27,393 bases of DNA. Source: Methanobacteriota archaeon. Lineage in GTDB: Archaea; Thermoplasmatota; Poseidoniia; MGIII; CG-Epi1. Of the stretch, positions 7,392 through 14,897 are shown in pieces. The position numbers were made by a program, and so were the translations under genes. The stretch is taken from the NCBI GenBank assembly GCA_029977605.1, contig JAPOKN010000008.1:1-27393 (forward strand), written 5' to 3'. The notes beneath the pieces were generated by a model, which saw only the letters and a program-made list of their open reading frames with translations, had not been told where the DNA came from and did not search any database. Within the stretch, counting starts at the first letter, position 1; the number at the start of each line of letters is the position of its first letter.

Positions 7392-7806
7392 TTATAATCT
7401 CTCCACCAGCCGCCTCAATTTTTTCCACGGCCTTCGCAGAGGCAGCACTTATAGTAATTTTATAAGCTTGACTAGGCACGCCAGTACCTAATAATTTATC
7501 ATATCCCATTTTCTTTAAATCAATAGATACGGTTTTTCCTTTTTTAGATGCATTTCCTTGGTCAACCCATTCAGCTGCACTCTCTTCAATAACTTTCAAA
7601 TTAATTGCATTATTTGCCATGACTACAGTTTGAGGTCTCTTAAATCCATGAGCTCCCCATACACGTCCAACTCGTTCATACATAATGCGTTTTGTTTTAT
7701 GGCAGCCTGCGTTTCCACGACCACCTCTTAATCCAGCTCCACGGCCTTTTTTGTGACCTCTGCCGCGAGTTCGACTTCCAGTTTTCAATGCTTTACGCCT
7801 GGGCAT
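7384..7806 (-). CDS. rpl15: 50S ribosomal protein uL15
   Basis: 140 residues. The Arg/Gly-rich N-terminal tail (RGRGHKKGRGAGLRGGRGNAG, about 13-33) that threads into 23S rRNA, then the globular domain with GYDKLLGTG and a C-terminal AVEKIEAAGGEII, identify uL15. The tail is compact as in archaeal and eukaryotic L27a/L28-type proteins. Its start lies inside the uL30 gene (14-base overlap), preceded by a strong AGGAGG site 7 bases before the ATG, which decides this start. Its stop overlaps the SecY GTG by 8 bases. It is a late-assembling large-subunit protein near the central protuberance. Confidence 0.96.
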   Translation of the reverse strand: MPRRKALKTGSRTRGRGHKKGRGAGLRGGRGNAGCHKTKRIMYERVGRVWGAHGFKRPQTVVMANNAINLKVIEESAAEWVDQGNASKKGKTVSIDLKKMGYDKLLGTGVPSQAYKITISAASAKAVEKIEAAGGEIISG

Positions 7807-8266
7807 ATTGCATCCTCCTTAGTAAGGCATTAATCTTTTCAGCTCTGTATCCTAAAGCTCCACCTTCTTTGAAACTGCGTTTAATTCCCTCATATCCTTT
7901 TCGAGGAGGGTGCAATCTAAATAATGGTTTTAAACCGGGGACATCCCTCATGACGGTTTTTCCCTCTGTTAATCCTTTGGCTAAAGCTTTCATTGTTTTG
8001 AAAGAAGTTTCTTTCAAGTGTTCTTTAGCAAATTCCGCATTTCCGCTACTTTTACCTGAACTTTGTAGTAAAAGTTCGGTAGTTTCAGCATCTATTTCTC
8101 CCCAAGTCACGTAATCTTTAATGATATTTAGCATACCTGTGTATGTATCATTCTCAGGAACAATAACACAGTGGTTTACTCTATTCAATTTCATTAATCT
8201 CATAGTTTCTTTAATTTTAGGATTTACGTTAACGGATCCTCTAACTCGAACTACTGCCCAGCTCAT
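7793..8266 (-). CDS. rpl30: 50S ribosomal protein uL30
   Basis: 157 residues, the archaeal/eukaryotic long form (eukaryotic L7), about 2.5 times bacterial L30. The N-terminal AVVRVRGSVNVNPKIKETMRLMKLNRVNHCVIV is the ferredoxin-like core shared by all uL30 proteins. The archaeal C-terminal half has GLKPLFRLHPPRKGYEGIKRSF. It binds 23S rRNA in domain II. Its ATG overlaps the uS5 stop by 4 bases. The 3' end doubles as the ribosome-binding region and first codons of uL15. Confidence 0.96.
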   Translation of the reverse strand: MSWAVVRVRGSVNVNPKIKETMRLMKLNRVNHCVIVPENDTYTGMLNIIKDYVTWGEIDAETTELLLQSSGKSSGNAEFAKEHLKETSFKTMKALAKGLTEGKTVMRDVPGLKPLFRLHPPRKGYEGIKRSFKEGGALGYRAEKINALLRRMQYAQA

Positions 8267-9063
8267 TCTTGTTTCACTCCTTTAATCATATTGTGGAACT
8301 CTTTTTGACCAGGTAATAATTTTGTAGATCTTGTTTTTTCTAATGCTTTAAACATTGCGCTAGCAAAATTGTAAATGGTTTGAGTTTGACCGCGTGTGAA
8401 AGACCATGCGTCTTCGACACCAGCAAGCTTTAGCATAATTTGACCAACTTGGTTTGTAACAAGCCCAACACCTGGCGGAGCTGGCTTAATTCTAACTCTT
8501 GTAGACCCAGTTCGTCCTGAAACTTCAAAAGGAAGTGAGTTTGGAACTGCAGTAGAGCATTCCCATGAGCCGCTTCCTCTGCGAATTTCAATAATATTTA
8601 ATTTTGCACGATCTAGAGCTTTTGTTATTGTAGGCCTAACTAACTTTCCAGATACACGGCCAATTCCAACAACACCGTCACCGTTTCCAACTATAGTTGT
8701 AACAGCAAAGCGAACTCTTCTACCGGAATCAGACATTCTTTGAACCATGTGAATATCAATTACTTCTTCCATTAAATCAGTTATAAGTAAATCAACAATC
8801 GGAGCTTCTCTTAGAGGTAATCCAGTTGCAAGAGCATCTTGAATAGTAGTAATTTCACCAGAAACAACTTTACGCCCTAATTCAGTTTTTGGCGTCCAAT
8901 TTGATATTCTTTCTTCAGCAGCCTTTCTGCGTTGTTGAGCTGGAGATAGAGGAGGCCCTCTTTTCTGCCTATTATCTTTGTTAGGTCCTTTACCTTTATA
9001 CCTAGAATTAGTATTTTTAGATTCAGATTTTTTATTCTCTGTTTTCTTTACTTCTTCACTCAT
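8263..9063 (-). CDS. rps5: 30S ribosomal protein uS5
   Basis: 266 residues. Residues 1-55 form a charged Lys/Asn/Arg-rich tail not needed for the fold. The double-stranded RNA-binding-like domain follows (about 90-155), with VQRMSDSGRRVRFA and the signature GNGDGVVGIGRVSGK (126-140). The C-terminal S5 fold contains RIKPAPPGVGLV. uS5 sits at the mRNA entry tunnel and affects decoding accuracy. The tail is probably disordered and is long for the family. The ATG overlaps the uL18 stop by 4 bases. Confidence 0.96.
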   Translation of the reverse strand: MSEEVKKTENKKSESKNTNSRYKGKGPNKDNRQKRGPPLSPAQQRRKAAEERISNWTPKTELGRKVVSGEITTIQDALATGLPLREAPIVDLLITDLMEEVIDIHMVQRMSDSGRRVRFAVTTIVGNGDGVVGIGRVSGKLVRPTITKALDRAKLNIIEIRRGSGSWECSTAVPNSLPFEVSGRTGSTRVRIKPAPPGVGLVTNQVGQIMLKLAGVEDAWSFTRGQTQTIYNFASAMFKALEKTRSTKLLPGQKEFHNMIKGVKQE

Positions 9064-9551
9064 TTCTTACCATCCATTTTTTTAGAAACTTTATCAAAAT
9101 CTTTTACAATTTTTTCAGAAATATGACTTCCATTAATTCGATCGTCAGAAGGGTATGAACTTTCAGAATGAGGAATTTCTAAACCTCCATCTACAAGACC
9201 TTTTAGAACAGCAAAAGCCCGATTTCCTGAAATAGGAGTAATTCTTCCAATATCCAAAACAGCAGAAGAAACTCCAGCTTTAATAGCATTCTTAGCAGCT
9301 AATTTTCCGGAGAGGTATGAAGCAGGAAGGTTTGTTTTTGAGTTTTTCCAACCCATCTTTTCTAAATCTGCAGATGAAGCTGAAGCTAATACGCGATCGC
9401 CTTTACCTTCAAAATCACTAATTTGAACCATTACTTTGGAATTTGTAAATCTAACTACAGCCCTTGGAAGCCCAGATTTGAGTAAAGCTAATCTTTTACG
9501 ATAATTAGTTACACCTTTCCTTCTGCGAGCAAAGTGCATTCTCTTTGGCAT
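9060..9551 (-). CDS. rpl18: 50S ribosomal protein uL18
   Basis: 163 residues. The basic N-terminus HFARRRKGVTNYRKRLALLKS and the core ASASSADLEKMGWK ... SAVLDIGRITPISGNRAFAVLKGLVDGGLEIPHS are typical of archaeal uL18 (eukaryotic L5 homologue, shorter). It binds 5S rRNA with uL5 at the central protuberance. The start ATG shares TAATG with the eL19 stop, and the stop overlaps the uS5 ATG, both signs of coupled translation. Confidence 0.96.
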   Translation of the reverse strand: MPKRMHFARRRKGVTNYRKRLALLKSGLPRAVVRFTNSKVMVQISDFEGKGDRVLASASSADLEKMGWKNSKTNLPASYLSGKLAAKNAIKAGVSSAVLDIGRITPISGNRAFAVLKGLVDGGLEIPHSESSYPSDDRINGSHISEKIVKDFDKVSKKMDGKK

Positions 9552-10015
9552 TATTTCTTACCTCCTAATTTAATTCCATCGATTTCCATGTTATATCTTA
9601 AATGGTTTCTTGAATTGTAGACTCCACCTTTCGCTCTACGATAATACAATCTGTATTGCGAAGCATCAATAATTTTTTCATCTCTCATAGAATTTAATTC
9701 TCTGCGTAACGCACGTACTTTAGTCATCCATGCCTCTTTCTTTGGAGTTCTTGCCCCACCGTGCCCTTTTCTTGATCCATGACCTTTTCTACGTCCTTTA
9801 GAACGTTGAACAGCCATAGCTTTTGCACGACCTCGAGAAATGCCTTTTTTCTGATGTTTACGGATAAAGCGTTGGACAATGAGCAATCTTACATCATCTC
9901 TTGTTACAGCTTCAGAAATTCTTTCTTGAACTTCAGGACGGTCATCAATCCAAACGCGATTTACACCACATTTTAGAACTGTAGCAGCAACTCTTCTCTG
10001 ATATGATAAATTCAT
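9551..10015 (-). CDS. rpl19e: 50S ribosomal protein eL19
   Basis: 154 residues. The start MNLSYQRRVAATVLKCGVNRVWID, the helical centre RFIRKHQKKGISRGRAKA and the basic GRRKGHGSRKGHGGARTPKK linker identify eL19, a protein found only in archaea and eukaryotes. It contacts 23S rRNA near the exit tunnel side. It overlaps eL32 by 4 bases and shares TAATG with uL18. Confidence 0.96.
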   Translation of the reverse strand: MNLSYQRRVAATVLKCGVNRVWIDDRPEVQERISEAVTRDDVRLLIVQRFIRKHQKKGISRGRAKAMAVQRSKGRRKGHGSRKGHGGARTPKKEAWMTKVRALRRELNSMRDEKIIDASQYRLYYRRAKGGVYNSRNHLRYNMEIDGIKLGGKK

Positions 10016-10437
10016 AGATCTCTCCTATTAAGTACACGAATTTTCAGTTCATCAGCTTTTTGAACAATCATTTCGCGTTTTTTATCGCCAACTTTACTTG
10101 AAATTCGGATAGCTTGGGCTTTAGGATCAACATCTTCTAAATTTTTAGGATTATAAACTAAAACTTCTTCAAAGCCAGAAGGATGTAAACCTCTAACACT
10201 TGCAGGCCCTCTAAAGCCAACTTGGACTACAGGTATTCTATACTTGAAGTGCCTTCTCATTTTTGAGTGTATTCCACGAGGGCGTCTCCATTTTTGTCCT
10301 AGTCTTTTGTATCTAAACCAGTTCTGTCTTCTAAAATTAGGTCTTTTATGTGACATACGGTTTCTTTTTGATAGATCAGTTTTCTGTTCTTTACTTAAAA
10401 CAGGTTTCTGTCTTGGTTTGTATTCTTCATCGGTCAT
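10012..10437 (-). CDS. rpl32e: 50S ribosomal protein eL32
   Basis: 141 residues. The central NWFRYKRLGQKWRRPRGIHSKMRR and GFRGPASVRGLHPSGFEEVLV are diagnostic of eL32, which is limited to archaea and eukaryotes. The C-terminus KADELKIRVLN closes the domain. The N-terminal 20 residues are a lysine-rich lead-in. The start ATG overlaps the uL6 stop by 4 bases. Confidence 0.96.
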   Translation of the reverse strand: MTDEEYKPRQKPVLSKEQKTDLSKRNRMSHKRPNFRRQNWFRYKRLGQKWRRPRGIHSKMRRHFKYRIPVVQVGFRGPASVRGLHPSGFEEVLVYNPKNLEDVDPKAQAIRISSKVGDKKREMIVQKADELKIRVLNRRDL

Positions 10438-10976
10438 TGTGCAGCTCCTTTAGATACAACATAAATTCCATCTTGGAAAACTCGGATATCTCTTCCTTTA
10501 ACAACTGTTGCTTGTTCTAAATTAGCGGCAGTCTGGCCAACATCTTCAACATTATTTCCTTCGATAGTTACTTTATCGCCTTTTGCGATAACTTTAGAAT
10601 CTCCACAAATGTTTGCATGTCTGGTAGTTTTTTCACCTAAGAAATTAGCAATATCCACAACATTTCCTTTCACGGCAACTTTCATAGGAAAGTGAGCAAA
10701 AACAATCTTCATTTCATACAGAAATCCAGAGGAAACACCTTGAGCCATATTCTTCAAGTGGGCTCTCCAAGTTCCGATTAGAGCCTTTTCTTTTCTTCGT
10801 AGTTTCTTTCCAACCAATTTAATATTCCCATTATCTTCAGATAAAGAGATCATGGAGTGTTTGAAAATACGGCTTAAGTCTCCTCGAGGCCCTGAAAGCT
10901 TTGCTTCGTGATTATTTACAGAGAAAGTAACGCCTTCTGGCAATTCAACATTGTAAATTAATTCGTTAATTAACAT
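10434..10976 (-). CDS. rpl6: 50S ribosomal protein uL6
   Basis: 180 residues with the two repeated alpha/beta domains of uL6. The first has VELPEGVTFSVNNHEAKLSGPRGDLSR. The second has FPMKVAVKGNVVDIANFLGEKTTR and the C-terminal ANLEQATVVKGRDIRVFQDGIYVV, the archaeal form of the RNA-binding end. uL6 lies near the factor-binding site by the sarcin-ricin loop. Its ATG begins immediately after the uS8 stop codon (0-base gap). Confidence 0.96.
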   Translation of the reverse strand: MLINELIYNVELPEGVTFSVNNHEAKLSGPRGDLSRIFKHSMISLSEDNGNIKLVGKKLRRKEKALIGTWRAHLKNMAQGVSSGFLYEMKIVFAHFPMKVAVKGNVVDIANFLGEKTTRHANICGDSKVIAKGDKVTIEGNNVEDVGQTAANLEQATVVKGRDIRVFQDGIYVVSKGAAQ

Positions 10977-11363
10977 CTAATAAACGTAAGCTAGTAGCTT
11001 CCCTCCTGTTGATGCTTCTTTAGCAGCGTCATTATTCATAACTCCGAAAGGAGTTGTAAGAATTAAAATACCGAAATCTTTTGCAGGTAAATATCTAGCT
11101 TCATGCCTTTCCATTTCTTTTAACTTAACTGAGAATCTAGGCTTAATTGCACCACAACCGTTAATCCTACCGTTAAGGGAGATATTGAAAATTCCTCCTT
11201 TACCATTATCCTCATATTCATAATTATTTAGATATCCTTTTTCAGTTAACTGTTTTAGAACATCTCCAATTAATCTTGAAGCTGGAACAACAGCTGAATC
11301 TTTACCAACGTGGTCAGCATTTTTGATTATTATTAGCGCATCAGATAGTGAATCGTGTCTCAT
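10977..11363 (-). CDS. rps8: 30S ribosomal protein uS8
   Basis: 128 residues. SLSDALIIIKNADHVGKDSAVVPASRLIGDVLKQL at the N-terminus and the C-terminal KDFGILILTTPFGVMNNDAAK match archaeal uS8. It binds 16S rRNA helix 21 early in small-subunit assembly; in bacteria it also represses its own operon, which is not shown here. A GAGGT ribosome-binding site overlaps the uS14 stop just upstream of the ATG and supports this start. Confidence 0.96.
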   Translation of the reverse strand: MRHDSLSDALIIIKNADHVGKDSAVVPASRLIGDVLKQLTEKGYLNNYEYEDNGKGGIFNISLNGRINGCGAIKPRFSVKLKEMERHEARYLPAKDFGILILTTPFGVMNNDAAKEASTGGKLLAYVY

Positions 11364-11370
11364 TTATACC

Positions 11371-11541
11371 TCAATCATATTTTTTGAAACCAAGTTCGGT
11401 GGCTTTGTCTCTAAAACATTGCCTACACAAATTTAGTCCATGTCTGCGTACAAGTCCGCGTTTTCTGTCACATAGAACACATCCTACAATGCGTCCACGA
11501 TAAACTTCTCTGACCTTAATCTTTACGTCATCGACGTTCAT
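11371..11541 (-). CDS. rps14: 30S ribosomal protein uS14 (zinc-binding)
   Basis: 56 residues with a zinc ribbon: C21-x2-C24 in GCVLCDRKRG and C39-x2-C42 in LCRQCFRD. I use ATG 11541, not the upstream in-frame ATG at 11589. The shorter start overlaps the uL5 stop as ATGA, the junction used throughout this operon, and gives the usual 50-56 residue archaeal length. The longer start would overlap uL5 by 52 bases. uS14 is in the small-subunit head near the P site. Confidence 0.94.
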   Translation of the reverse strand: MNVDDVKIKVREVYRGRIVGCVLCDRKRGLVRRHGLNLCRQCFRDKATELGFKKYD

Positions 11542-12050
11542 ACCTTGAATACCTCCAAGTTGAATGTTTTTGTCATATATTCTTGGCATTCTTCAGCGTT
11601 AATACGGTGATTTTTGCCAATTTTATTATGTTTAATTTTCCTTCTTGCAACTCGATATCCGGGGCGTTCAAAAGCAACTGCGATATCTAATCCGAATATC
11701 CCAATATCTGGATCATAATTTTCATTTTTGTAACCAGTATAATCAGGTATACCAAAACTAACTCCGCCGGTTTTTGAGAAGCAGTATGCAGGTAATCTAT
11801 TTTCTCTTACCCATAATGATTCTTTTAGGAATTTCATTGCATTTTCTCCTCTTAGAGTAACCTTACATCCGATAGGCATCCCTAATCGAATTCCTAAATC
11901 ACGGTTGGTTGATTTTGATAAAGTACGAACAGGCTTACATCCGCTCAATTTTTCAAGAACAGTTTCAGCTTTACCCAATCTTTCACCGGCTTCCCCTACT
12001 CCAATATTAAGAACAACTTTAGCTATTCTCAATTCTTTCATAGGATTCAT
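11538..12050 (-). CDS. rpl5: 50S ribosomal protein uL5
   Basis: 170 residues. KVVLNIGVGEAGERLGKAETVLEKLSG, then TLRGENAMKFLKESLWVRENRL and FGIPDYTGYKNENYDPDIGIFGLDIAVAFERPGYRV, match archaeal uL5 (eukaryotic L11). It binds 5S rRNA and the P-site tRNA elbow. The ATG overlaps the eS4 stop by 4 bases; the stop overlaps the uS14 ATG. Confidence 0.96.
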   Translation of the reverse strand: MNPMKELRIAKVVLNIGVGEAGERLGKAETVLEKLSGCKPVRTLSKSTNRDLGIRLGMPIGCKVTLRGENAMKFLKESLWVRENRLPAYCFSKTGGVSFGIPDYTGYKNENYDPDIGIFGLDIAVAFERPGYRVARRKIKHNKIGKNHRINAEECQEYMTKTFNLEVFKV

Positions 12051-12751
12051 ACTTTAACCTCCGGAAGGGAAACCATTGCTTTCTTTTCCCCAACAACAAA
12101 TGAATATGGTCTAATTGTTTGGAATCCATCGTACATTACAAGATTTGGCTTTGTACTTCTCGTAGTTTCTTCATCCTTAATAGTAGCTATTGAACCTACG
12201 TGACTTCCACCAATAATCAATGTTTGCGCTCCTTTCTTAAATTTCAGTACTTTCTTTACTTTTAAATCAGGAAGATTTAGTTGTAAAACATCTCCAGTTT
12301 TGAGCTCTTCTTTTGATAAAATATTTGTACCATCGTGTAAATTAATTTGCACGTGGCCTCCTTTAATGTTTCTTTTATTTTCTACTCTTACGAGTTTCCA
12401 TTTTGCTTCAGTAGCTTTAATTGGAACAAATTCAATTCTACCATGCTTATCTAGCATAGCTCTAACATGCATTTTAATTTTTGGCAGAGAAATAACGTCC
12501 ATAAGCCCTACCGGAGATTTTGGTTTACGTACAACTCTTTGGTCAATTAACACTTCTCCATTATGTAGAATTATTTTAGCTTCACGATTATTATCGCAGA
12601 CTTTCAAGTAATCTCTCAAAATTGTTGAGATAGGTAATGCACCTTCCAAAGAGTGCTTTCCAGGCATAGGCTTTGTAGTCCAAGTTCGTTCTTTTCTAGC
12701 TATATTCCAAGAACGAGGGGCAACTAGTCTCTTAAGATGTCCACTACTCAT
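12047..12751 (-). CDS. rps4e: 30S ribosomal protein eS4
   Basis: 234 residues. The N-terminal HLKRLVAPRSWNIARKERTWTTKPMPGKHS is the eS4 signature. An S4-type RNA-binding segment (AKIILHNGEVLIDQRVV) and a C-terminal KOW-like segment (ILSKEELKTGDVLQLNLPD ... GGSHVGSIATI) follow. eS4 is specific to archaea and eukaryotes. It is coupled to uL24 upstream and uL5 downstream by 4-base overlaps. Confidence 0.96.
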   Translation of the reverse strand: MSSGHLKRLVAPRSWNIARKERTWTTKPMPGKHSLEGALPISTILRDYLKVCDNNREAKIILHNGEVLIDQRVVRKPKSPVGLMDVISLPKIKMHVRAMLDKHGRIEFVPIKATEAKWKLVRVENKRNIKGGHVQINLHDGTNILSKEELKTGDVLQLNLPDLKVKKVLKFKKGAQTLIIGGSHVGSIATIKDEETTRSTKPNLVMYDGFQTIRPYSFVVGEKKAMVSLPEVKV

Positions 12752-13404
12752 TTTGAATCTCCTTGCAATCTTTCAATTAGATCGGCTTTCTTTCCACTGA
12801 CAGGCAATCCTTTTTCTTTCAATAAATCCTTCAATTCAGAAACAGACATTTTTGAATAATCAGTTTCTTCAGAAACTTCTTCTTTTTTACTCTCAGCAGC
12901 TTTTTCTTCTGTAATTTCTTCTTCGTTACCTTCGTCTTTTTCTTCAGAAGGTTCTACATTTTCAGCTTCATATTCATCTTCTGCAGCTTCAAGATCAGAT
13001 ATAACTTCATCAGTCCAATCTACAGATTCGTTAATTCGGTTCAATATTTTTCTTCTTCTAATATCAGACCAATCAGGATTGATAATAACTAAATTTGAAG
13101 CATCAATAGGCCTTTGTAATTCAGTTCCATCTGATTTGAAATAAGTAAATCCTTCAACATAGACCTTTCTGGCTTTACGATCAACTAATGATACAGCAGT
13201 AGCAGATTTAGATTTTCCTTCGCCTCTAACAATCATAACTCTATCGCCTTTTTTCACAGGCATAGCTCTTGGGTACATGAACCCTCTTGATAATTGCCTT
13301 TCTCTAAGACCTTTATCAATTGGAGAAGACATTTCACGGTGTCTTCTGTGATAAGGCGCCGTATAATGGGCTAGTCTCTGTTTTCGTGGTTGTTTTGAAC
13401 TCAT
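12748..13404 (-). CDS. rpl24: 50S ribosomal protein uL24 with C-terminal SAP domain
   Basis: 218 residues, nearly twice the usual archaeal length of about 120. Residues 1-125 are ordinary uL24: basic start with YHRRHREMSSP, KOW motif VKKGDRVMIVRGEGKSKS (50-67), and the segment ending in DWSDIRRRKIL. Residues about 132-180 are a Glu/Asp-rich linker. Residues 183-217 form a SAP-like helix-turn-helix: MSVSELKDLLKEKGLPVSGK followed by KADLIERL. SAP motifs usually bind nucleic acid. The reading frame is continuous and the stop overlaps the eS4 ATG, so this is one gene. uL24 starts large-subunit assembly and lies near the tunnel exit; what the added domain does is unknown. Confidence 0.95.
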   Translation of the reverse strand: MSSKQPRKQRLAHYTAPYHRRHREMSSPIDKGLRERQLSRGFMYPRAMPVKKGDRVMIVRGEGKSKSATAVSLVDRKARKVYVEGFTYFKSDGTELQRPIDASNLVIINPDWSDIRRRKILNRINESVDWTDEVISDLEAAEDEYEAENVEPSEEKDEGNEEEITEEKAAESKKEEVSEETDYSKMSVSELKDLLKEKGLPVSGKKADLIERLQGDSK

Positions 13405-13411
13405 TTAATCC

Positions 13412-13810
13412 TCATACTATCGTTGTTGCTGCAGCAGCTATACGCGGCCATCTTTCGGCAGCTTCTCTTGATACAGGTCCTTTGATTCCAGACCCTTTAG
13501 TTTCACCTTGTTCATTTGTCAAAACCGCAGCATTGTCTTCAAATTGGACCATAGTACCGTCAGCTCTTCTGAAAGGCCTGCGGCATCTTACGATAACAGC
13601 CCTAACAAGCTGTCTTCGCATTTCTGGGTTTCCTTTTTTGACAGACGCAATCACCATATCACCAACTCCAGCAGCAGGCGATCTTCGGTGTACACCTTTG
13701 TAATTTAAAACAGTAACAATTTCTACAATTTTTGCTCCGCTATTATCGACACAATCGATTCTAGCACCTTGTGGCAAACCTCTCATTTGTCTTCCTGCAA
13801 TTGCTCTCAT
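13412..13810 (-). CDS. rpl14: 50S ribosomal protein uL14
   Basis: 132 residues. GARIDCVDNSGAKIVEIVTV and GDMVIASVKKGNPEMRRQLVRAVIVRCRRPFRRADGTMVQFEDNAAVL are highly conserved uL14 blocks; the archaeal ending ERWPRIAAAA is present. It lies at the intersubunit face (bridge B5/B8) and is the anti-association contact site. It overlaps uS17 by 4 bases and is separated from uL24 by 7 bases. Confidence 0.97.
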   Translation of the reverse strand: MRAIAGRQMRGLPQGARIDCVDNSGAKIVEIVTVLNYKGVHRRSPAAGVGDMVIASVKKGNPEMRRQLVRAVIVRCRRPFRRADGTMVQFEDNAAVLTNEQGETKGSGIKGPVSREAAERWPRIAAAATTIV

Positions 13811-14148
13811 GGATCTCTCCTTTCGATAACAACGAATGATTTGGTCTTAGACAAGGGTCTGCATTCCATAATAGTTACAGCATCACCTTCGTTGGCTCCA
13901 ACACTGGCAGGGCTGTGAGCGCTAATTTTAGATGAGCTTCTAGCATATCTTTCATACTTAGAATCATATTTCATTTTGTTGATTTGAACAACAACGGTTT
14001 TTTGAGCTTTAGCTTTTACAACAATTCCTCGTAGAACTTGACCTCTTACAGAAAGTGTTCCAAAGAAAGGATCGTTAGTGTCCCCATCCCATGGGTTGGC
14101 GGGAGCGTTAACATCAACTCCTATGTCTCGTGGCTTATCTTTACTCAT
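13807..14148 (-). CDS. rps17: 30S ribosomal protein uS17
   Basis: 113 residues, the archaeal length. It opens with a variable acidic segment, then GIVVKAKAQKTVVVQINKMKYDSKYERYARSSSKISAHSP and GDAVTIMECRPLSKTKSFVVIE, the OB-fold of archaeal uS17. It binds the 5' domain of 16S rRNA. The ATG overlaps the Rpp29 stop by 4 bases. Confidence 0.96.
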   Translation of the reverse strand: MSKDKPRDIGVDVNAPANPWDGDTNDPFFGTLSVRGQVLRGIVVKAKAQKTVVVQINKMKYDSKYERYARSSSKISAHSPASVGANEGDAVTIMECRPLSKTKSFVVIERRDP

Positions 14149-14387
14149 GCTTTCACCTTTTTAATTCGGTCTTGAGACCTGTAAGCAATTTTATTTCCTT
14201 CAAGCTCTCCATTTTTGAACATGAATTTACCAGGTCGCTTACTGACCATTTTAGCTTTCCCATTTGAGAAAATAGTAATAGTCTCTCGAGTTTCGTCGAC
14301 AATCTTCCCAGAAATTCCTTGAATACTTGGATCAGAATGTTCAGACACAGTTACATGTTCACCCATAAATTCATCTCTTCCATCCAT
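14145..14387 (-). CDS. rnp1: RNase P protein component 1 (Rpp29/Pop4)
   Basis: 80 residues. GEHVTVSEHSDPSIQGISGKIVDETRETITI is the Sm-like barrel start of archaeal Rpp29, which helps the RNase P RNA cut the 5' leader from pre-tRNA. KRPGKFMFKNGE and DRIKKVK close the fold. It is the usual neighbour of uS17 in archaeal ribosomal operons. ATG 14387 follows the aIF1 stop directly; Met8 is a possible shorter start since the conserved part begins there. Confidence 0.92.
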   Translation of the reverse strand: MDGRDEFMGEHVTVSEHSDPSIQGISGKIVDETRETITIFSNGKAKMVSKRPGKFMFKNGELEGNKIAYRSQDRIKKVKA

Positions 14388-14684
14388 TTATTGTACCTCC
14401 ACGGGGAAACCCATATCTGTTAAAACTTCATTAACTTTTTTAGTGTGATCTCCTTGCAGTTCAATAATACCGCCTTTCGAAGTTCCACCAGTAGCGCATT
14501 TAGTCTTGAGCTGTTTTGCCAAATCACTAATGTCTACACTTTTACCGATACCATCAACGATAGTAACTAATTTTCCATATCTACGCTTTTCAATATGAAC
14601 CTTAATTGATTGTTGCTCTCTAATTATCTCTTCCATTGCGAGTAATTCTTTAGGAAGGCCAGTTAGAGGATCAATATCTACCAT
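14388..14684 (-). CDS. Translation initiation factor aIF1 (SUI1)
   Basis: 98 residues. IKVHIEKRRYGKLVTIVDGIG followed by LAKQLKTKCATGGTSKGGIIELQGDHTKKV is the SUI1 domain; KCATGGTSK is its best-known block. aIF1 binds the small subunit near the P site and checks start codon pairing. The N-terminal PLTGLPKELLAMEEI lead-in is typical of archaeal members. It directly abuts uL29 upstream and Rpp29 downstream, the standard archaeal order. Confidence 0.95.
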   Translation of the reverse strand: MVDIDPLTGLPKELLAMEEIIREQQSIKVHIEKRRYGKLVTIVDGIGKSVDISDLAKQLKTKCATGGTSKGGIIELQGDHTKKVNEVLTDMGFPVEVQ

Positions 14685-14897
14685 CTAAGCTTCTTCCTCC
14701 AATTCAATTTCTCTCATAATGGTAGTTAATCGTGCAATTTGTTTTTTCAAAGCTCTCATCCTTCCAGGTGACGTAGGTTGTCCTCCCATTGATGCAACTC
14801 CTCTTTCGTTCATTAATTCAGAACGTAATTCTCTTAATCTAGATTCCCTTTCTTCAGGTTGCATTTCTCTTAATTCAAAAGGTTTTTTCAAACTCAT
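14685..14897 (-). CDS. rpl29: 50S ribosomal protein uL29
   Basis: 70 residues forming two antiparallel helices. REMQPEERESRLRELRSELMNERG and SPGRMRALKKQIARLTTIMRE match archaeal uL29. It sits beside the polypeptide exit tunnel where SRP and SecY dock. The ATG overlaps the uS3 stop by 4 bases and its TAG abuts the aIF1 ATG. Confidence 0.95.
   Translation of the reverse strand: MSLKKPFELREMQPEERESRLRELRSELMNERGVASMGGQPTSPGRMRALKKQIARLTTIMREIELEEEA

Noticed and set aside
11542..11589. Longer uS14 start (16 more residues)
   Set aside because: It would overlap uL5 by 52 bases; the inner ATG gives the normal archaeal length and the ATGA junction used elsewhere.
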